A DNA stretch of 64,000 nt from Virgibacillus litoralis (lineage in GTDB: Bacteria; Bacillota; Bacilli; Bacillales; Amphibacillaceae). Of this stretch, positions 27,522 to 37,292 are shown one piece after another (the stretch's first letter is position 1; every line of letters starts with the position of its first letter). The notes under the pieces were generated by a model, which was given only the letters and a program-made list of their open reading frames with translations, was not told where the DNA came from and did not search any database. The translations under genes were made by a program, and so were the position numbers. Where the stretch lies: positions 1 through 64,000 of the forward strand of contig NZ_JAGGKK010000015.1 in assembly GCF_017873675.1 (NCBI RefSeq). The letters are read 5' to 3'.

Positions 27522-28930
27522 AGACAATCCGTGGAAAGCTAATCGTTTACTTCTTTGTATTTGTGCTGCTATTTCAGGTAACAGCAATTTCTATTTTTAT
27601 CAGTTCAAATGATTTAACAAACGCCTATAACAAAAGCTTTCAGAGATTTTTATTGTTGAATTCTATTTCAGAAAAGACCAAAGACTTATATACATATACC
27701 AAAACATATGTAACTGAATCGGAAGCAGAAAATGCGGTGAATTATTATGATACAAAAAAACAGCTTCAAGAGGAAAAAGGGAAGCTGGAATCTACCTTTT
27801 ACTATATAGAAAAAATAGAAATGAAAAACTACACTAATTTAATTGAAACATTTATTCATGAAAGTGAACTTACGGTTGGATTTGTAATAAAGGATGACAT
27901 CGAACAATACCTTTTTCATCTGGAGGAAACCGGAAATGCATCAGGATACATTCAGGAATCCACATTGGAAATGATGGATTTAGAAATGACTGCTTATAAA
28001 TCATTCTATGAAGATTTACAGTTACGTAATAATAACTTTTTGCTATTTACTATTTTTCTTTTTGTTACAACGAGTATGATCGCAGTCTTTTTTGCACTTT
28101 GGTTTTCGAAGGGGATAACACGTCCGGTTGGAGACCTGTCTCGTGCAGCAAAGGAGGTTTCCAAGGGAGATTTGTTAGGTGAACCAATCAAAATTCAGTC
28201 GAATGATGAATTGAAATTACTTGGTGATACGTTTAATCACATGCGGACAAATATCCATGAATTAGTTGAGGAAATAAAGGACCAATCAGAGTTGGACCGG
28301 CTGCTTAAGGAAATGGAGCTAAAGCATTTACAAAATCAGGTTAATCCACATTTTTTATTTAATACATTAAATACAATATCTAAAATGGCTTATCTAGAAG
28401 ATGCCAAATCAACGTCATCGCTGATTGATTCTGTAGCAAAACTTCTTCGTCATAGTTTAGGTGAAATTGAAAGCAGCGTTGCTTTAGCGGATGAAGTAGA
28501 TGTTGTCAAAGATTACTTTCATATTCAAAAAACGCGTTTTTCCGAACGAATCATTTTTAATTTAGATGTGGATGAAACATGCCTGGATGTGAAAGTTCCT
28601 CGTTTAACCCTTCAACCGTTAGTAGAGAATGCGTTTATTCATGGTATTGAAGGAGAAGAAGATGGTGGCATTATTAAACTGCGTATCTATCAACGTGATG
28701 CTGATATTATTGTTGAAGTTAGCGATGATGGAGTTGGAATGGAGCAGGAAAAAGTGAATGAACTCGTTTCATTAATGAAACAACCGGAGCATGTAGGTCA
28801 CTCAACTGGCATAGGATTGACTAATGTTATCCGCCGTCTGCAGCTTTTCTATCAAAATACGCATGTCGTGGAAATAGAGTCGGATATAGGGAAAGGAACG
28901 ACAATTCGATTATTTCTGCCTATGGAGTAA
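27518..28930 (+). CDS. LytS/YesM-type sensor histidine kinase
   Basis: 470 residues. Helix (about 8-28), extracytoplasmic sensor of about 145 residues, second helix (about 173-194), HAMP (about 195-250). A His_kinase (PF06580-type) domain follows with the phosphoacceptor in NQVNPHFLFNTLN, then a HATPase domain (LVENAFIHGIEG; VSDDGVGM; GIGLTNVIRR). Translation is coupled to the binding protein upstream (ATGA overlap) and the response regulator follows 11 nt later. Confidence 0.93.
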   Translation: MKTIRGKLIVYFFVFVLLFQVTAISIFISSNDLTNAYNKSFQRFLLLNSISEKTKDLYTYTKTYVTESEAENAVNYYDTKKQLQEEKGKLESTFYYIEKIEMKNYTNLIETFIHESELTVGFVIKDDIEQYLFHLEETGNASGYIQESTLEMMDLEMTAYKSFYEDLQLRNNNFLLFTIFLFVTTSMIAVFFALWFSKGITRPVGDLSRAAKEVSKGDLLGEPIKIQSNDELKLLGDTFNHMRTNIHELVEEIKDQSELDRLLKEMELKHLQNQVNPHFLFNTLNTISKMAYLEDAKSTSSLIDSVAKLLRHSLGEIESSVALADEVDVVKDYFHIQKTRFSERIIFNLDVDETCLDVKVPRLTLQPLVENAFIHGIEGEEDGGIIKLRIYQRDADIIVEVSDDGVGMEQEKVNELVSLMKQPEHVGHSTGIGLTNVIRRLQLFYQNTHVVEIESDIGKGTTIRLFLPME

Positions 28931-28941
28931 GGGGGGATATA

Positions 28942-30351
28942 ATGCGCGTCTTAATTGCTGAGGATGAATTGCTTGAACGAAAAGTGATGAAAAAGTTTAT
29001 AGAAAGTAATTTTACTGATATGCATATTGTTGGAGAAGCACAGAATGGGAGAAAGGCAATCGAACTAGCAGAAACAACGAATCCTGATATTATTTTTATG
29101 GATATAAAGATGCCGGGGATAAATGGTTTGGAGGCGATTAAAGAGATTACCAAGCATTACCCTTCAATAAAGTTTATCCTGGTATCTGCTTATGATTCTT
29201 TCGGTTATGCAAAACAGGCCATGAACTATGGGATAAAGGAGTATATTTTAAAGCCCGGAAAAAAAGAGGAAATTGTGCGGGCAATACTCCGTGTTAAAAA
29301 AGAAATTCTGCATGAACGTGAACAACTGGACGAAAAGAGACAGTTATTTAAAGAGCGTTTATTTACAAAATTGATGCATCATCCGGTTGCAGAGGATGCC
29401 TATGACATACAGAAGATGTATTATCCCGAAATGCAAAGTGGGTATTTTTTGGTTGCACAGTTAAATGGACTTGTAGATGAAGACATAGTTGAACGTATAT
29501 TGGAAAAGCATATCAGGCATCCTTTTATGTTTAACATGACTGAAGAGCGACTCTCTATTTGCGTTTTGGTGACGCAGAATATTGAAAAAGCAGAGGTACT
29601 AACTGTAGCTCGTGGGATTCAATTGGAAATTGGGGAGAATTGCTTTCTTGGAGCAGGATATCCATGTGAATCCCTTGAAAATTTCCCAAGATCATATCAA
29701 GAAGCACTTACTGCCAGCTACCAGTTAAATAAAGTGAAAAAGCGGAACTACGGTTTTCCAAGAGAAAAAGAGAATGATAGAAAAGAGATTATAACACGTC
29801 TTCTTGCAGAGATTGGAAAAGGTAATGACCGAGATGCTGTGGATATTTTTAACGAGGAAGATTTTACAACCAGTGACCTGGAAGAAATCTATTTTAATAT
29901 AAGACAAATGCTGGAAGAACGGGATATTTCGATCCCTGACAGCTCTATATCTGAATTGAACTCACCTTATGACTGGCATACATTTATTACGATTTGTTGT
30001 ATGAATTTACAGGAATACTATCAATCCAAACAGTACATTGCAAAAGCTAAGACATTTGTTGAGGAGAATTATTGCAATGGAGTGACGTTGGAGGAAGCTT
30101 CAGCATATGTCGATTTAAGCCCTAATTATTTTTCCAATGTATTTAAGCAGGAGCTTGGGCATACATTTATAGATTATGTGACGAAACTTCGTATGGAAAA
30201 AGCAAAAGATTTAATTCAGGAAAATTCCTATTCATTGAAAGAGATAAGCTATATGGTTGGTTATAATGATCCTAATTATTTTAGCAGGGTTTTTAAAAAG
30301 TATTATCAGATGTCCCCTAAGCATTTTCAACACGAAATCTTTAAAAAGTGA
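28942..30351 (+). CDS. YesN-type response regulator with AraC DNA-binding domain
   Basis: 469 residues. Receiver domain with acidic EDE (7-9), phospho-Asp54 in IIFMDIKMPG and Lys104 in LKPGKK. A middle region follows, then two AraC helix-turn-helix motifs at the C-terminus (EASAYVDLSPNYFSNVFKQELG; LKEISYMVGYNDPNYFSRVFKKYYQMSP). With its partner kinase it likely activates the sugar ABC transporter genes that begin 100 bp downstream. Confidence 0.93.
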   Translation: MRVLIAEDELLERKVMKKFIESNFTDMHIVGEAQNGRKAIELAETTNPDIIFMDIKMPGINGLEAIKEITKHYPSIKFILVSAYDSFGYAKQAMNYGIKEYILKPGKKEEIVRAILRVKKEILHEREQLDEKRQLFKERLFTKLMHHPVAEDAYDIQKMYYPEMQSGYFLVAQLNGLVDEDIVERILEKHIRHPFMFNMTEERLSICVLVTQNIEKAEVLTVARGIQLEIGENCFLGAGYPCESLENFPRSYQEALTASYQLNKVKKRNYGFPREKENDRKEIITRLLAEIGKGNDRDAVDIFNEEDFTTSDLEEIYFNIRQMLEERDISIPDSSISELNSPYDWHTFITICCMNLQEYYQSKQYIAKAKTFVEENYCNGVTLEEASAYVDLSPNYFSNVFKQELGHTFIDYVTKLRMEKAKDLIQENSYSLKEISYMVGYNDPNYFSRVFKKYYQMSPKHFQHEIFKK

Positions 30352-30416
30352 AGGTAATAGTAAAAAAGTGCTGTAATTAAATTCCTGTACACACCCAGAT
30401 TTTTTTACAATTAGGT

Positions 30417-30432
30417 ATGAAAGCGTTATCAA
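30417..30432 (+). promoter_or_regulatory. cre site (CcpA operator)
   Basis: ATGAAAGCGTTATCAA matches the full WTGNAARCGNWWWCAW consensus. It lies just upstream of the ribosome site of the sugar-binding protein gene, so CcpA would block or roadblock transcription when preferred sugars are present. Confidence 0.85.
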
Positions 30433-30451
30433 TGAAAAGGGGGATTTATTT

Positions 30452-31732
30452 GTGAAGAAATTATATGGAATTATGTTTCTTTTAGCGTTGGCACTTGTTG
30501 TTTCGGCATGCAGTTCAGAATCATCTGGTTCTGATGGCGATTCTGATAGTGGAGAGAGTGCTAAAGAAGTAGAGATCTTTAGCTGGTGGACAGGTGCTGG
30601 TGAAGAAGATGGCCTGTTAGCCTTAATTGATTTGTTTGAAGAAGAACATCCGGATATTGCAGTTGAAAATGCTGCTGTAGCTGGTGGGGCAGGCACGAAT
30701 GCGAAAGCAGTACTTGCAACTAGAATGCAAGGTGACGATCCGCCATCAACTTTCCAGGTTCACGGTGGAGATGAATTGAACGAAGGCTGGGTTGCAGCAG
30801 ATAAAATGCAGCCACTAAACGACTTTTATGAAGAAAATGGCTGGATGGATAAATTTCCACAGGAATTAATTGACTTGGTCAGTAAAGATGGCAACATTTA
30901 TTCAGTACCAGTAAATATCCATCGTGGAAACGTAATGTTTTATAACATGCAAGTGTTCGAGGATAACGGAATTGAGGTACCAACAACATTTGATGAGTTT
31001 TTTGAAGTAGCAGATGAGTTAAAAGCTGCGGGCGTTGACCCAATAGCTTTAGGGGACAAAGAATCGTGGACAGCGACTCAGATTTTTGAAAATGTTCTAT
31101 TAGGTGTTTTAGGACCTGACGATTATAAGAAACTTTTTGAAGGTGAATTTGGCTTTGACGACGAGCGAGTCGTAGAAGCAACAGAGAAATTTGGTAAAAT
31201 GCTTGATTATGTAAATGAAGACCACGCATCACGTAACTGGCAAGATTCAGGTCAGTTAGTTGCAAATGGTGATGCGGCAATGATTAACATGGGTGATTGG
31301 GCAAAAGGATATTTTGCGAATGACTTAGAGTTGGAAACTAATAAGGACTTTGGTTACTTTGAGTTCCCTGCTACTGACGGTGAGTTTGTTGTAATTACTG
31401 ACACATTCGGATTGCCAAAAGGGATAGATAATCCTGATGATGTTAAGAAATTTCTTTCAGTTTTAGGCTCTGTGGAAGGTCAGGATGCATTTAACCCATT
31501 AAAAGGTTCAATTCCAGCACGTGTAGATGCTGACGAATCTAACTATGATCAATATGGTAAAGATACAATGGCTGACTTCCAGGAAGCACGATTAGTTCCA
31601 AGTCTTGCACATGGTTCTGCAGCATCAGAAGGGTTTTTAACGAAAGTAAATCAAGCTGTAAACATCTTTGTAACACAACGCGATGTAGACGCGTTTGTTC
31701 AAGCACTAGAGAGCGCAGCGCCGGAAATGTAA
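30452..31732 (+). CDS. sugar ABC transporter solute-binding lipoprotein (family 1)
   Basis: 426 residues. Lipobox VSAC near residue 20, a Ser/Asp/Gly-rich linker, then a family 1 extracellular binding domain (EVEIFSWWTGAGEEDGLLALIDLFEEEHPDI; MQGDDPPSTFQVHGGDEL; IPARVDADESNYDQYGKDTM). GTG start with AAAGGGGGA 8 nt before it. It lies behind a cre site and next to a YesMN-type system. A terminator hairpin follows, which would keep this component in excess over the permeases. Likely substrate: a galactoside or other hexose-containing sugar, judging from the gal genes downstream. Confidence 0.92.
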   Translation: MKKLYGIMFLLALALVVSACSSESSGSDGDSDSGESAKEVEIFSWWTGAGEEDGLLALIDLFEEEHPDIAVENAAVAGGAGTNAKAVLATRMQGDDPPSTFQVHGGDELNEGWVAADKMQPLNDFYEENGWMDKFPQELIDLVSKDGNIYSVPVNIHRGNVMFYNMQVFEDNGIEVPTTFDEFFEVADELKAAGVDPIALGDKESWTATQIFENVLLGVLGPDDYKKLFEGEFGFDDERVVEATEKFGKMLDYVNEDHASRNWQDSGQLVANGDAAMINMGDWAKGYFANDLELETNKDFGYFEFPATDGEFVVITDTFGLPKGIDNPDDVKKFLSVLGSVEGQDAFNPLKGSIPARVDADESNYDQYGKDTMADFQEARLVPSLAHGSAASEGFLTKVNQAVNIFVTQRDVDAFVQALESAAPEM

Positions 31733-31748
31733 TAATTTAGCAGATTTG

Positions 31749-31780
31749 AGGCTGCCTCATATAATTTGGCAGCCTTTTTT
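31749..31780 (+). terminator. intra-operon terminator/attenuator after the sugar-binding protein gene
   Basis: Stem AGGCTGCC / GGCAGCCT (31749-31756 with 31768-31775) with TTTTTT, 17 nt after the stop. It lies upstream of the first permease's ribosome site. Confidence 0.85.
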
Positions 31781-31819
31781 CTTTACAACATGAAACCTCG
31801 ATGTGAGGAGGGTATTAAT

Positions 31820-32755
31820 TTGGAGGAAGTAAAGCAAAAACGTAATAGGAAATTATCAAAGGATCAGTGGACAGCTATTGCGTTTTTAATTCCGTCCGTT
31901 ATGTTAATTTTTATTTTTGTATATGGATTTATTGGTTGGACAGGGTATGTATCGGTAAGTAATTGGAACTCGCTTGTACCGGATTTTTCATTTGCGGGCT
32001 TGAAAAACTATATCTATCTGTTTAATGATTTCCGTTTTCAATCTGACTTGCGAAATACCTTGTTTTTTACAATTCTATTTATTGGGTTCGTTATAATATT
32101 AGGTATGGGGATAGCAGTTCTACTAGATCAAAAGCTAAAAGGGGAATCCTTTTTTCGAAATATTTTCTTGTTTCCAATGGCGCTATCCTTTGTAGTTACA
32201 GGTGTTGTATGGCAATGGCTTTTAAACCCATCAACTGGATTTAATCAGTTCTTGAGTGTATTTGGAATTAAACCGAAATGGTACACTGATACAAACATTC
32301 TCGCCGGTTATGAATGGGGGAGTATTGAGTTCGGTTTGCCTGTAGCCATTATTGCAGTCGTTATTGCTGCAGTTTGGCAGATGACAGGTTTTTCGTTAGC
32401 AATGTATTTAGCCGGATTACGTGGTATTCCGGATGAACTGCGGGAAGCTGCCAGAATAGATGGTGCGAGCGAATTTCAAATATTTCGCAGAGTTATTCTT
32501 CCAATGTTAATGCCGATTACGATGAGTGTCATTATTATCATGGCCCATATTTCTCTGAAAATATTTGACTTAATTTATGCCATGACCGGTTCCGGAGCAA
32601 ATTTCGTTACGGATGTTCCTGGTGTTTATATGTTCGAAACAACATTCAGAGGAAACTATTATGCGAATGGGGCTGCTATAGCAATTATCATGTTACTTTT
32701 AGTAGCAATATTTATTGTTCCGTATCTTTGGAATAGTAGAAAGGGTGATAATTAA
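31820..32755 (+). CDS. sugar ABC transporter permease (MalF/LacF type)
   Basis: About 311 residues, six predicted membrane segments, and the EAA loop ([24 protein letters not shown]). TTG 31820 is preferred, 7 nt after GAGGAGGG (31805-31812). A longer in-frame reading back to 31766 would run through the terminator hairpin. Its stop codon overlaps the next permease start (TAATG). Confidence 0.92.
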   Translation: MEEVKQKRNRKLSKDQWTAIAFLIPSVMLIFIFVYGFIGWTGYVSVSNWNSLVPDFSFAGLKNYIYLFNDFRFQSDLRNTLFFTILFIGFVIILGMGIAVLLDQKLKGESFFRNIFLFPMALSFVVTGVVWQWLLNPSTGFNQFLSVFGIKPKWYTDTNILAGYEWGSIEFGLPVAIIAVVIAAVWQMTGFSLAMYLAGLRGIPDELREAARIDGASEFQIFRRVILPMLMPITMSVIIIMAHISLKIFDLIYAMTGSGANFVTDVPGVYMFETTFRGNYYANGAAIAIIMLLLVAIFIVPYLWNSRKGDN

Positions 32756-33576
32756 TGGCAGCACTTAATATTGGGAAAGTATTAAAATATTTTATATTAA
32801 TTTTTCTAGCAGTAATATTTTTAATGCCAATCTATGTAATACTTGTCACGAGTTTGAAGCCTTTAGATGAAGTATCACTAGAGAGCATGTGGGCTTTACC
32901 AACATCCATAGATTTCAGTTCATATGTGAGGGCGTTTACAGAACTAGCACCTAACCTATTAAATAGTATCTATCTTGTTGTACCAGCAACATTGTTATCC
33001 GCATTGTTAGGAGCGATGAATGGATATGTGCTTTCTAAATGGAAATTTAGAGGGGCAGATACAATTTTTACGTTTATTCTGTTTGGAATGTTTATTCCAT
33101 ATCAAAGTATCTTAATACCAATGATACAATTTTTACGTACTATCGATTTATATAATACTATTCCAGGACTAATACTTGTACATGTTGTCTATGGATTGCC
33201 AATAACAACTTTAATGTTCCGGAACTTCTATGCGAATATTCCTGATCAGATGATTGAGGCCGCAAAAATAGATGGTGCGAACTTTCTTGGTATATTCCGA
33301 CACATAATTATTCCGTTATCCATTACCGGGTTTGTCGTTGTGGCGATTTGGCAGTTCACAAATATTTGGAACGAATTCTTATTTGCAGTAACTATTACAA
33401 CATCAGATAATCAGCCAATTATGGTTGCTTTGCAAAACCTTTCCGGAAGTCAAATTGTCCAATGGAACGTGCAGATGGCCGGGGCATTACTAGCAGCTCT
33501 GCCAACATTATTAGTTTACATTTTTTTAGGGAAATACTTTGTTCGCGGACTTTTGGCAGGATCAGTGAAAGGGTGA
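32755..33576 (+). CDS. sugar ABC transporter permease (MalG/LacG type)
   Basis: 273 residues, six membrane segments, EAA loop [24 protein letters not shown]. Forms the channel with the upstream permease. No ATPase gene is present in this region, so a shared MsmX/MsmK-type ATPase from elsewhere in the genome is expected, as is usual for CUT1 systems in Bacillus. Confidence 0.93.
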   Translation: MAALNIGKVLKYFILIFLAVIFLMPIYVILVTSLKPLDEVSLESMWALPTSIDFSSYVRAFTELAPNLLNSIYLVVPATLLSALLGAMNGYVLSKWKFRGADTIFTFILFGMFIPYQSILIPMIQFLRTIDLYNTIPGLILVHVVYGLPITTLMFRNFYANIPDQMIEAAKIDGANFLGIFRHIIIPLSITGFVVVAIWQFTNIWNEFLFAVTITTSDNQPIMVALQNLSGSQIVQWNVQMAGALLAALPTLLVYIFLGKYFVRGLLAGSVKG

Positions 33577-33656
33577 ACTGATTCCAGTTACTTCTCGTTT
33601 TTTTACATTTAGGCAGTTTAAAAACTTCTTTATAATATGGATGGAGGTGGAAAGTC

Positions 33657-34640
33657 ATGAGATATCGTCAACTAGGAAATACAGACTTAAAGATAAGTGA
33701 GTTAAGTTTTGGTACATGGGCTATTGGTGGTGCATGGGGGAAACTTAACGATGATAATGCTTTACATGCTTTGGACCGAGCGATGGATAAAGGTGTGAAT
33801 TTCTTTGATACCGCAGATGTATACGGCGATGGTCATAGTGAGGAGCTTTTAGCAAAGGCAACAAAGGGAAGGGAGGATTCCATTCACATTGCTACGAAAT
33901 TTTGCCGCGCCGGTGATATTCATGACCCGAAAAACTATTCCATGGAGCGTGTAGCAGAGTACTGTGAGAACAGCTTAAGAAGATTGAATCGTGATCAGAT
34001 TGATTTGTATCAAATTCATTGTCCGCCAATGGAAATTCTCAAGGATGGCCGTGTGTTTGAGGCATTAGAAAAATTAAAGAAACAAGGGAAAATTCGCTAT
34101 TACGGCGTAAGTGTCGAGACAGTTGAAGAAGGGTTATATTGCTTGGAACATACAAATGCAAGTACATTACAGGTTATCTTTAATATTTTTCGTCAGAAGT
34201 CTTTAGAGGAACTATTTCCAAAAGTTTACGATAAAGGGATAGGTATCCTTGCTCGTGTGCCATTGGCAAGCGGCCTGCTTACCGGAAAGTTTAGTGAAGA
34301 TGCAACATTTGAAGCGGATGATCACCGTAATTTTAATCGGGATGGTCAGGCGTTTAATGTTGGTGAAACGTTTGCTGGACTTGAGTTTAATAAAGGAGTT
34401 GAGCTCAGCCGGGAGCTAGATTGGATTGAAGATGGCAGGGGTACTATGACTCGTGCGGCACTGAAATGGATTTTAGAACATAAAGAAGTTTCCAGTGTTA
34501 TTCCGGGATTCAAAAATGTGGATCAAGTAGAGGATAATTTACAAGCACTTGATGTGAAAGGATATTCAACCGAAGAACTTGAGAGGCTGGCATCATTTTA
34601 TCGTCAAGAGGTACATGGACATATACGGGGAGTTTATTAA
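33657..34640 (+). CDS. aldo/keto reductase
   Basis: 327 residues. TIM-barrel AKR with GTWAIGGAWG, catalytic Asp/Tyr in FDTADVYGDGHSEE, Lys in IATKFC, IDLYQIHCP and C-terminal cofactor motif SSVIPGFKNVDQVEDNL. NADPH-dependent reduction of an aldehyde or sugar carbonyl is expected. GGAGGTGG 7 nt before the ATG. Located between the sugar ABC transporter and the gal operon, so a sugar substrate is likely but not shown. Confidence 0.88.
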   Translation: MRYRQLGNTDLKISELSFGTWAIGGAWGKLNDDNALHALDRAMDKGVNFFDTADVYGDGHSEELLAKATKGREDSIHIATKFCRAGDIHDPKNYSMERVAEYCENSLRRLNRDQIDLYQIHCPPMEILKDGRVFEALEKLKKQGKIRYYGVSVETVEEGLYCLEHTNASTLQVIFNIFRQKSLEELFPKVYDKGIGILARVPLASGLLTGKFSEDATFEADDHRNFNRDGQAFNVGETFAGLEFNKGVELSRELDWIEDGRGTMTRAALKWILEHKEVSSVIPGFKNVDQVEDNLQALDVKGYSTEELERLASFYRQEVHGHIRGVY

Positions 34641-34646
34641 AAATTG

Positions 34647-34685
34647 TAGGGAGCTTAGCCAGTATTGGATAAGTTCCCTATCTTT
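34647..34685 (+). terminator. terminator after the aldo/keto reductase
   Basis: 10-bp stem TAGGGAGCTT / AAGTTCCCTA (one G-U pair) right after the stop codon; the T-run is poor. It may also serve galM on the other strand. Confidence 0.5.
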
Positions 34686-34693
34686 ATCAGTTG

Positions 34694-35779
34694 CTAATTA
34701 TTTTCGCCAATTTTAGCCAAAAAACGGGAAGTGACAGGCACCTCGAATGTGAATTTCGTACTTGAATGATATTTTTCTTCAGGGTGCAAAAGGATTGATG
34801 GGAAGTCGTCATATAGTAGTGATGCTGGGTGTTTTTGTGTTTCCAGGCAGAGTCCTAAATACCTTTCTGACATTCCTTCTTTAAGTTTAAGGCCATTTCC
34901 AAGGTTATTGGATGTATACATAACCATTCCTGGTTCATCCGTGTTAACTGTTAGTGTCCGTCCGCTTTTTTTCTCTTTTACAGTTACATCTGAGTGATTT
35001 TGTTTCTCTAAAAAAAAGTAGTGATCATATCCGTTTCCAACTATCTTATTTTGCAGATGGCTCGAATTTATTCCGTCTTTAATGTTCCGGCCTGAAGTGA
35101 AATCAAAAGGTGTACGTTCAACATTAAGTTTTTTACCTGTAGGAATAAAGTTATCATTTAATGCTGCAATACGGTTGCTTGCTACTGTTACAATGTGATT
35201 TTCTACTGTTTCCTTTAAATCTCCGCTTAAATTAAAATATGTATGATTTGTAAGTGCCAACGGAGTCGTTTTATCGGTTGTTGCGTCATACGTAATTATC
35301 AATTGGTTTTCATTGTTAAGTTCATAGGTAACGTCGGCATGTACATTCCCGGGATAACCATCATCCCCGTCAGGGCTCTTATGTGAAAGCTTTACACCAA
35401 CAGATGTGTCTGTCTCAAAGGGACTCGTTTCCCATAAAGCATGATGAAATGCTGTTGTTCCACCATGTAAATGGTTATCTCCGTCGTTAGCTGTTAGTTT
35501 ATACAATTGGTTATCTGCCTGAAAAGCAGCATCTTTTATTCTTCCAGCGACTCGTCCAATAATTGCACCAAAAAATGCGGGATTTTCTATGTAGTCCTGG
35601 TAATTATTAAAGCCAAGCACAACATTTTCGATAGTTCCATTACGGTCTGGAGTTCGTATTTCTGTTATGGTCCCTCCATAATTAAGAATGCTTACTTCCA
35701 TTTGATTATCATTGGAAAGCGTGTAGAGCTGCCATGTTATATGTTCGTTAGGGTTTATATGTTGTGTTGTAATTTTCAT
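34694..35779 (-). CDS. galM: aldose 1-epimerase (galactose mutarotase)
   Basis: 361 residues. Motifs GGTITEIRTPDRNG, GAIIGRVAGRI, HLHGGT (catalytic His), LTNHTYFNLSG (catalytic His) and a late ETQKHP. It interconverts alpha and beta galactose, supplying galactokinase. Last gene of galK-galE-galT-galM, 7 nt after galT. The C-terminus after EKYHSSTKFTFE reads VPVTSRFLAKIGENN and is encoded by the 38-nt repeat plus a few flanking bases, so the original stop codon was probably replaced. Confidence 0.93.
   Translation of the reverse strand: MKITTQHINPNEHITWQLYTLSNDNQMEVSILNYGGTITEIRTPDRNGTIENVVLGFNNYQDYIENPAFFGAIIGRVAGRIKDAAFQADNQLYKLTANDGDNHLHGGTTAFHHALWETSPFETDTSVGVKLSHKSPDGDDGYPGNVHADVTYELNNENQLIITYDATTDKTTPLALTNHTYFNLSGDLKETVENHIVTVASNRIAALNDNFIPTGKKLNVERTPFDFTSGRNIKDGINSSHLQNKIVGNGYDHYFFLEKQNHSDVTVKEKKSGRTLTVNTDEPGMVMYTSNNLGNGLKLKEGMSERYLGLCLETQKHPASLLYDDFPSILLHPEEKYHSSTKFTFEVPVTSRFLAKIGENN
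34704..34741 (+). repeat. 38-nt GTGACAGGCAC dispersed repeat, copy 2 (inside galM)
   Basis: Ends AACGGGAAGTGACAGGCAC, same length and sequence as copies at 6741 and 51959. On the minus strand it encodes most of the last 13 residues of GalM. Confidence 0.85.
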
Positions 35780-35786
35780 AAGTAAC

Positions 35787-37292
35787 TCATTTCCTTTTAT
35801 TTAAAGATTGAATAAAACGTTTAAAGGCATTTTCTCCCGATGAATCTTGTTTGAAAACACCTGCATGCTCAAGCACGTTAACGAACTTTTTTCCCAGTTC
35901 GTTCTCCATAATGCTATTTATCATATTCTTGTCAGTCTGCTCACCGTATGCAGCTTTTATTTCTTTTGCCCATGCTTGATGATAATCTGCTATATTGGAT
36001 GGTTCGCCTAGAAGATGTTTTTTAATTTCATTTAATTCATCAATTAATCTAGGGGGAAGTACTGCTAATCCCATGACTTCGATTAAGCCGATATTCTCTT
36101 TTTTAATGTGGTGTACATCAGCATGCGGGTGGAAAATACCCATCGGATGTTCAGCAGTTGTTCGATTATTCCTTAATGCAAGGTCGAGTTCATATTTTCC
36201 GTCACGGATTCGCGCTATAGGTGTAATGGTATTATGTGACACATTATTAGTGAATGGATGTATTCCAGCATCCTCATCTGTATAGTTTTTCCATGTAGTC
36301 AGAATGTGATTTGCTGCATCAATTAGTTCATTTTTATCAATGCTTTGCAGTCGGATAACAGATATGGGCCAGTATAAGAAGGATCCACTGACAGACGTAT
36401 AGTATTCTAGTGAAAAATCAAACCGGCTTTTTGCTTTTGTCATAGCAAACTCGTAATTGCCACCCTGGTAATGATCATGACTTAAAATAGATCCACCAAC
36501 TATTGGCAAGTCCGCATTGGATCCCATGAAATAATGCGGGTATGTTTCAACAAACTCGAGTAATCGTTCAAACGTGTTTTTGCTGATTTTCATATCTCGA
36601 TGTTCTTCTGCGAGTAATATGCAGTGCTCGTTGTAATAAACATATGGCGAATACTGCAGATACCAATTTTCATTTTGTAATGGAATTTTTACAACGCGAT
36701 GGTTAGCTCGTGCTGCATGATCAATTCTACCCGCATAGCCTTCATTTTCAATGCAAAGCGGACACAGAGGGTAGTTGGATTTCTCCTTTTTACTGCGTTC
36801 AAGTTCGAGTTGTTCAGGGTCCTTTTCGGGTTTGGATAAATTTATGGTAATATCCATTGGTCCGAATGCGGTGTTTGCTTTGAAATGAACATTCTTTTTT
36901 ATCCGTTTCATTTGAATGTAATTACTATTCTTACTTAACTCGTAAAAAAAATTGGTTGCTGATTTAGATGAATCATTAGCAAGCTTAGATTGGAATTGTT
37001 CATTTATCATCGATGGTCTTGCTACAAAAACATCCATAATCTTTGCTGCAAATTTTTCCTTTTCAGCTAGAATATCGGTAATGATATTTTTATTAATTGC
37101 ATAGGAAACAATATCATCCACAGTATCAGGGATAGAATAGTTTGGGGTGGATGCTGTTGGCTCGATATAGGAATCAAGCTGCAATAAGTCCAACAGTATA
37201 TTTTGTGCATAAATTTTATCGGTCGTATCAATTAATCTATTTTTTACAGATTCATCTATTAGGTTACTTATTAGTTGATAGATTGCGGTCAT
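35787..37292 (-). CDS. galT: UDP-glucose-hexose-1-phosphate uridylyltransferase, Firmicutes type
   Basis: About 501 residues from ATG 37292, whose A overlaps the galE stop (TGATG); the open frame extends further upstream, inside galE. It is the long GalT type 2 found in Bacilli, with FGPMDITINLSKPEKDP, CPLCIENEGYAGRIDH, SHDHYQGG and HPHADVHHIKKENIGLIEVMG. It transfers UMP between UDP-glucose and galactose 1-phosphate. Translational coupling to galE is expected. Confidence 0.93.
   Translation of the reverse strand: MTAIYQLISNLIDESVKNRLIDTTDKIYAQNILLDLLQLDSYIEPTASTPNYSIPDTVDDIVSYAINKNIITDILAEKEKFAAKIMDVFVARPSMINEQFQSKLANDSSKSATNFFYELSKNSNYIQMKRIKKNVHFKANTAFGPMDITINLSKPEKDPEQLELERSKKEKSNYPLCPLCIENEGYAGRIDHAARANHRVVKIPLQNENWYLQYSPYVYYNEHCILLAEEHRDMKISKNTFERLLEFVETYPHYFMGSNADLPIVGGSILSHDHYQGGNYEFAMTKAKSRFDFSLEYYTSVSGSFLYWPISVIRLQSIDKNELIDAANHILTTWKNYTDEDAGIHPFTNNVSHNTITPIARIRDGKYELDLALRNNRTTAEHPMGIFHPHADVHHIKKENIGLIEVMGLAVLPPRLIDELNEIKKHLLGEPSNIADYHQAWAKEIKAAYGEQTDKNMINSIMENELGKKFVNVLEHAGVFKQDSSGENAFKRFIQSLNKRK

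Noticed and set aside
31766-31819. N-terminal extension of the first sugar permease
   Set aside because: It runs through the terminator hairpin and its T-run and lies upstream of the GAGGAGGG site.
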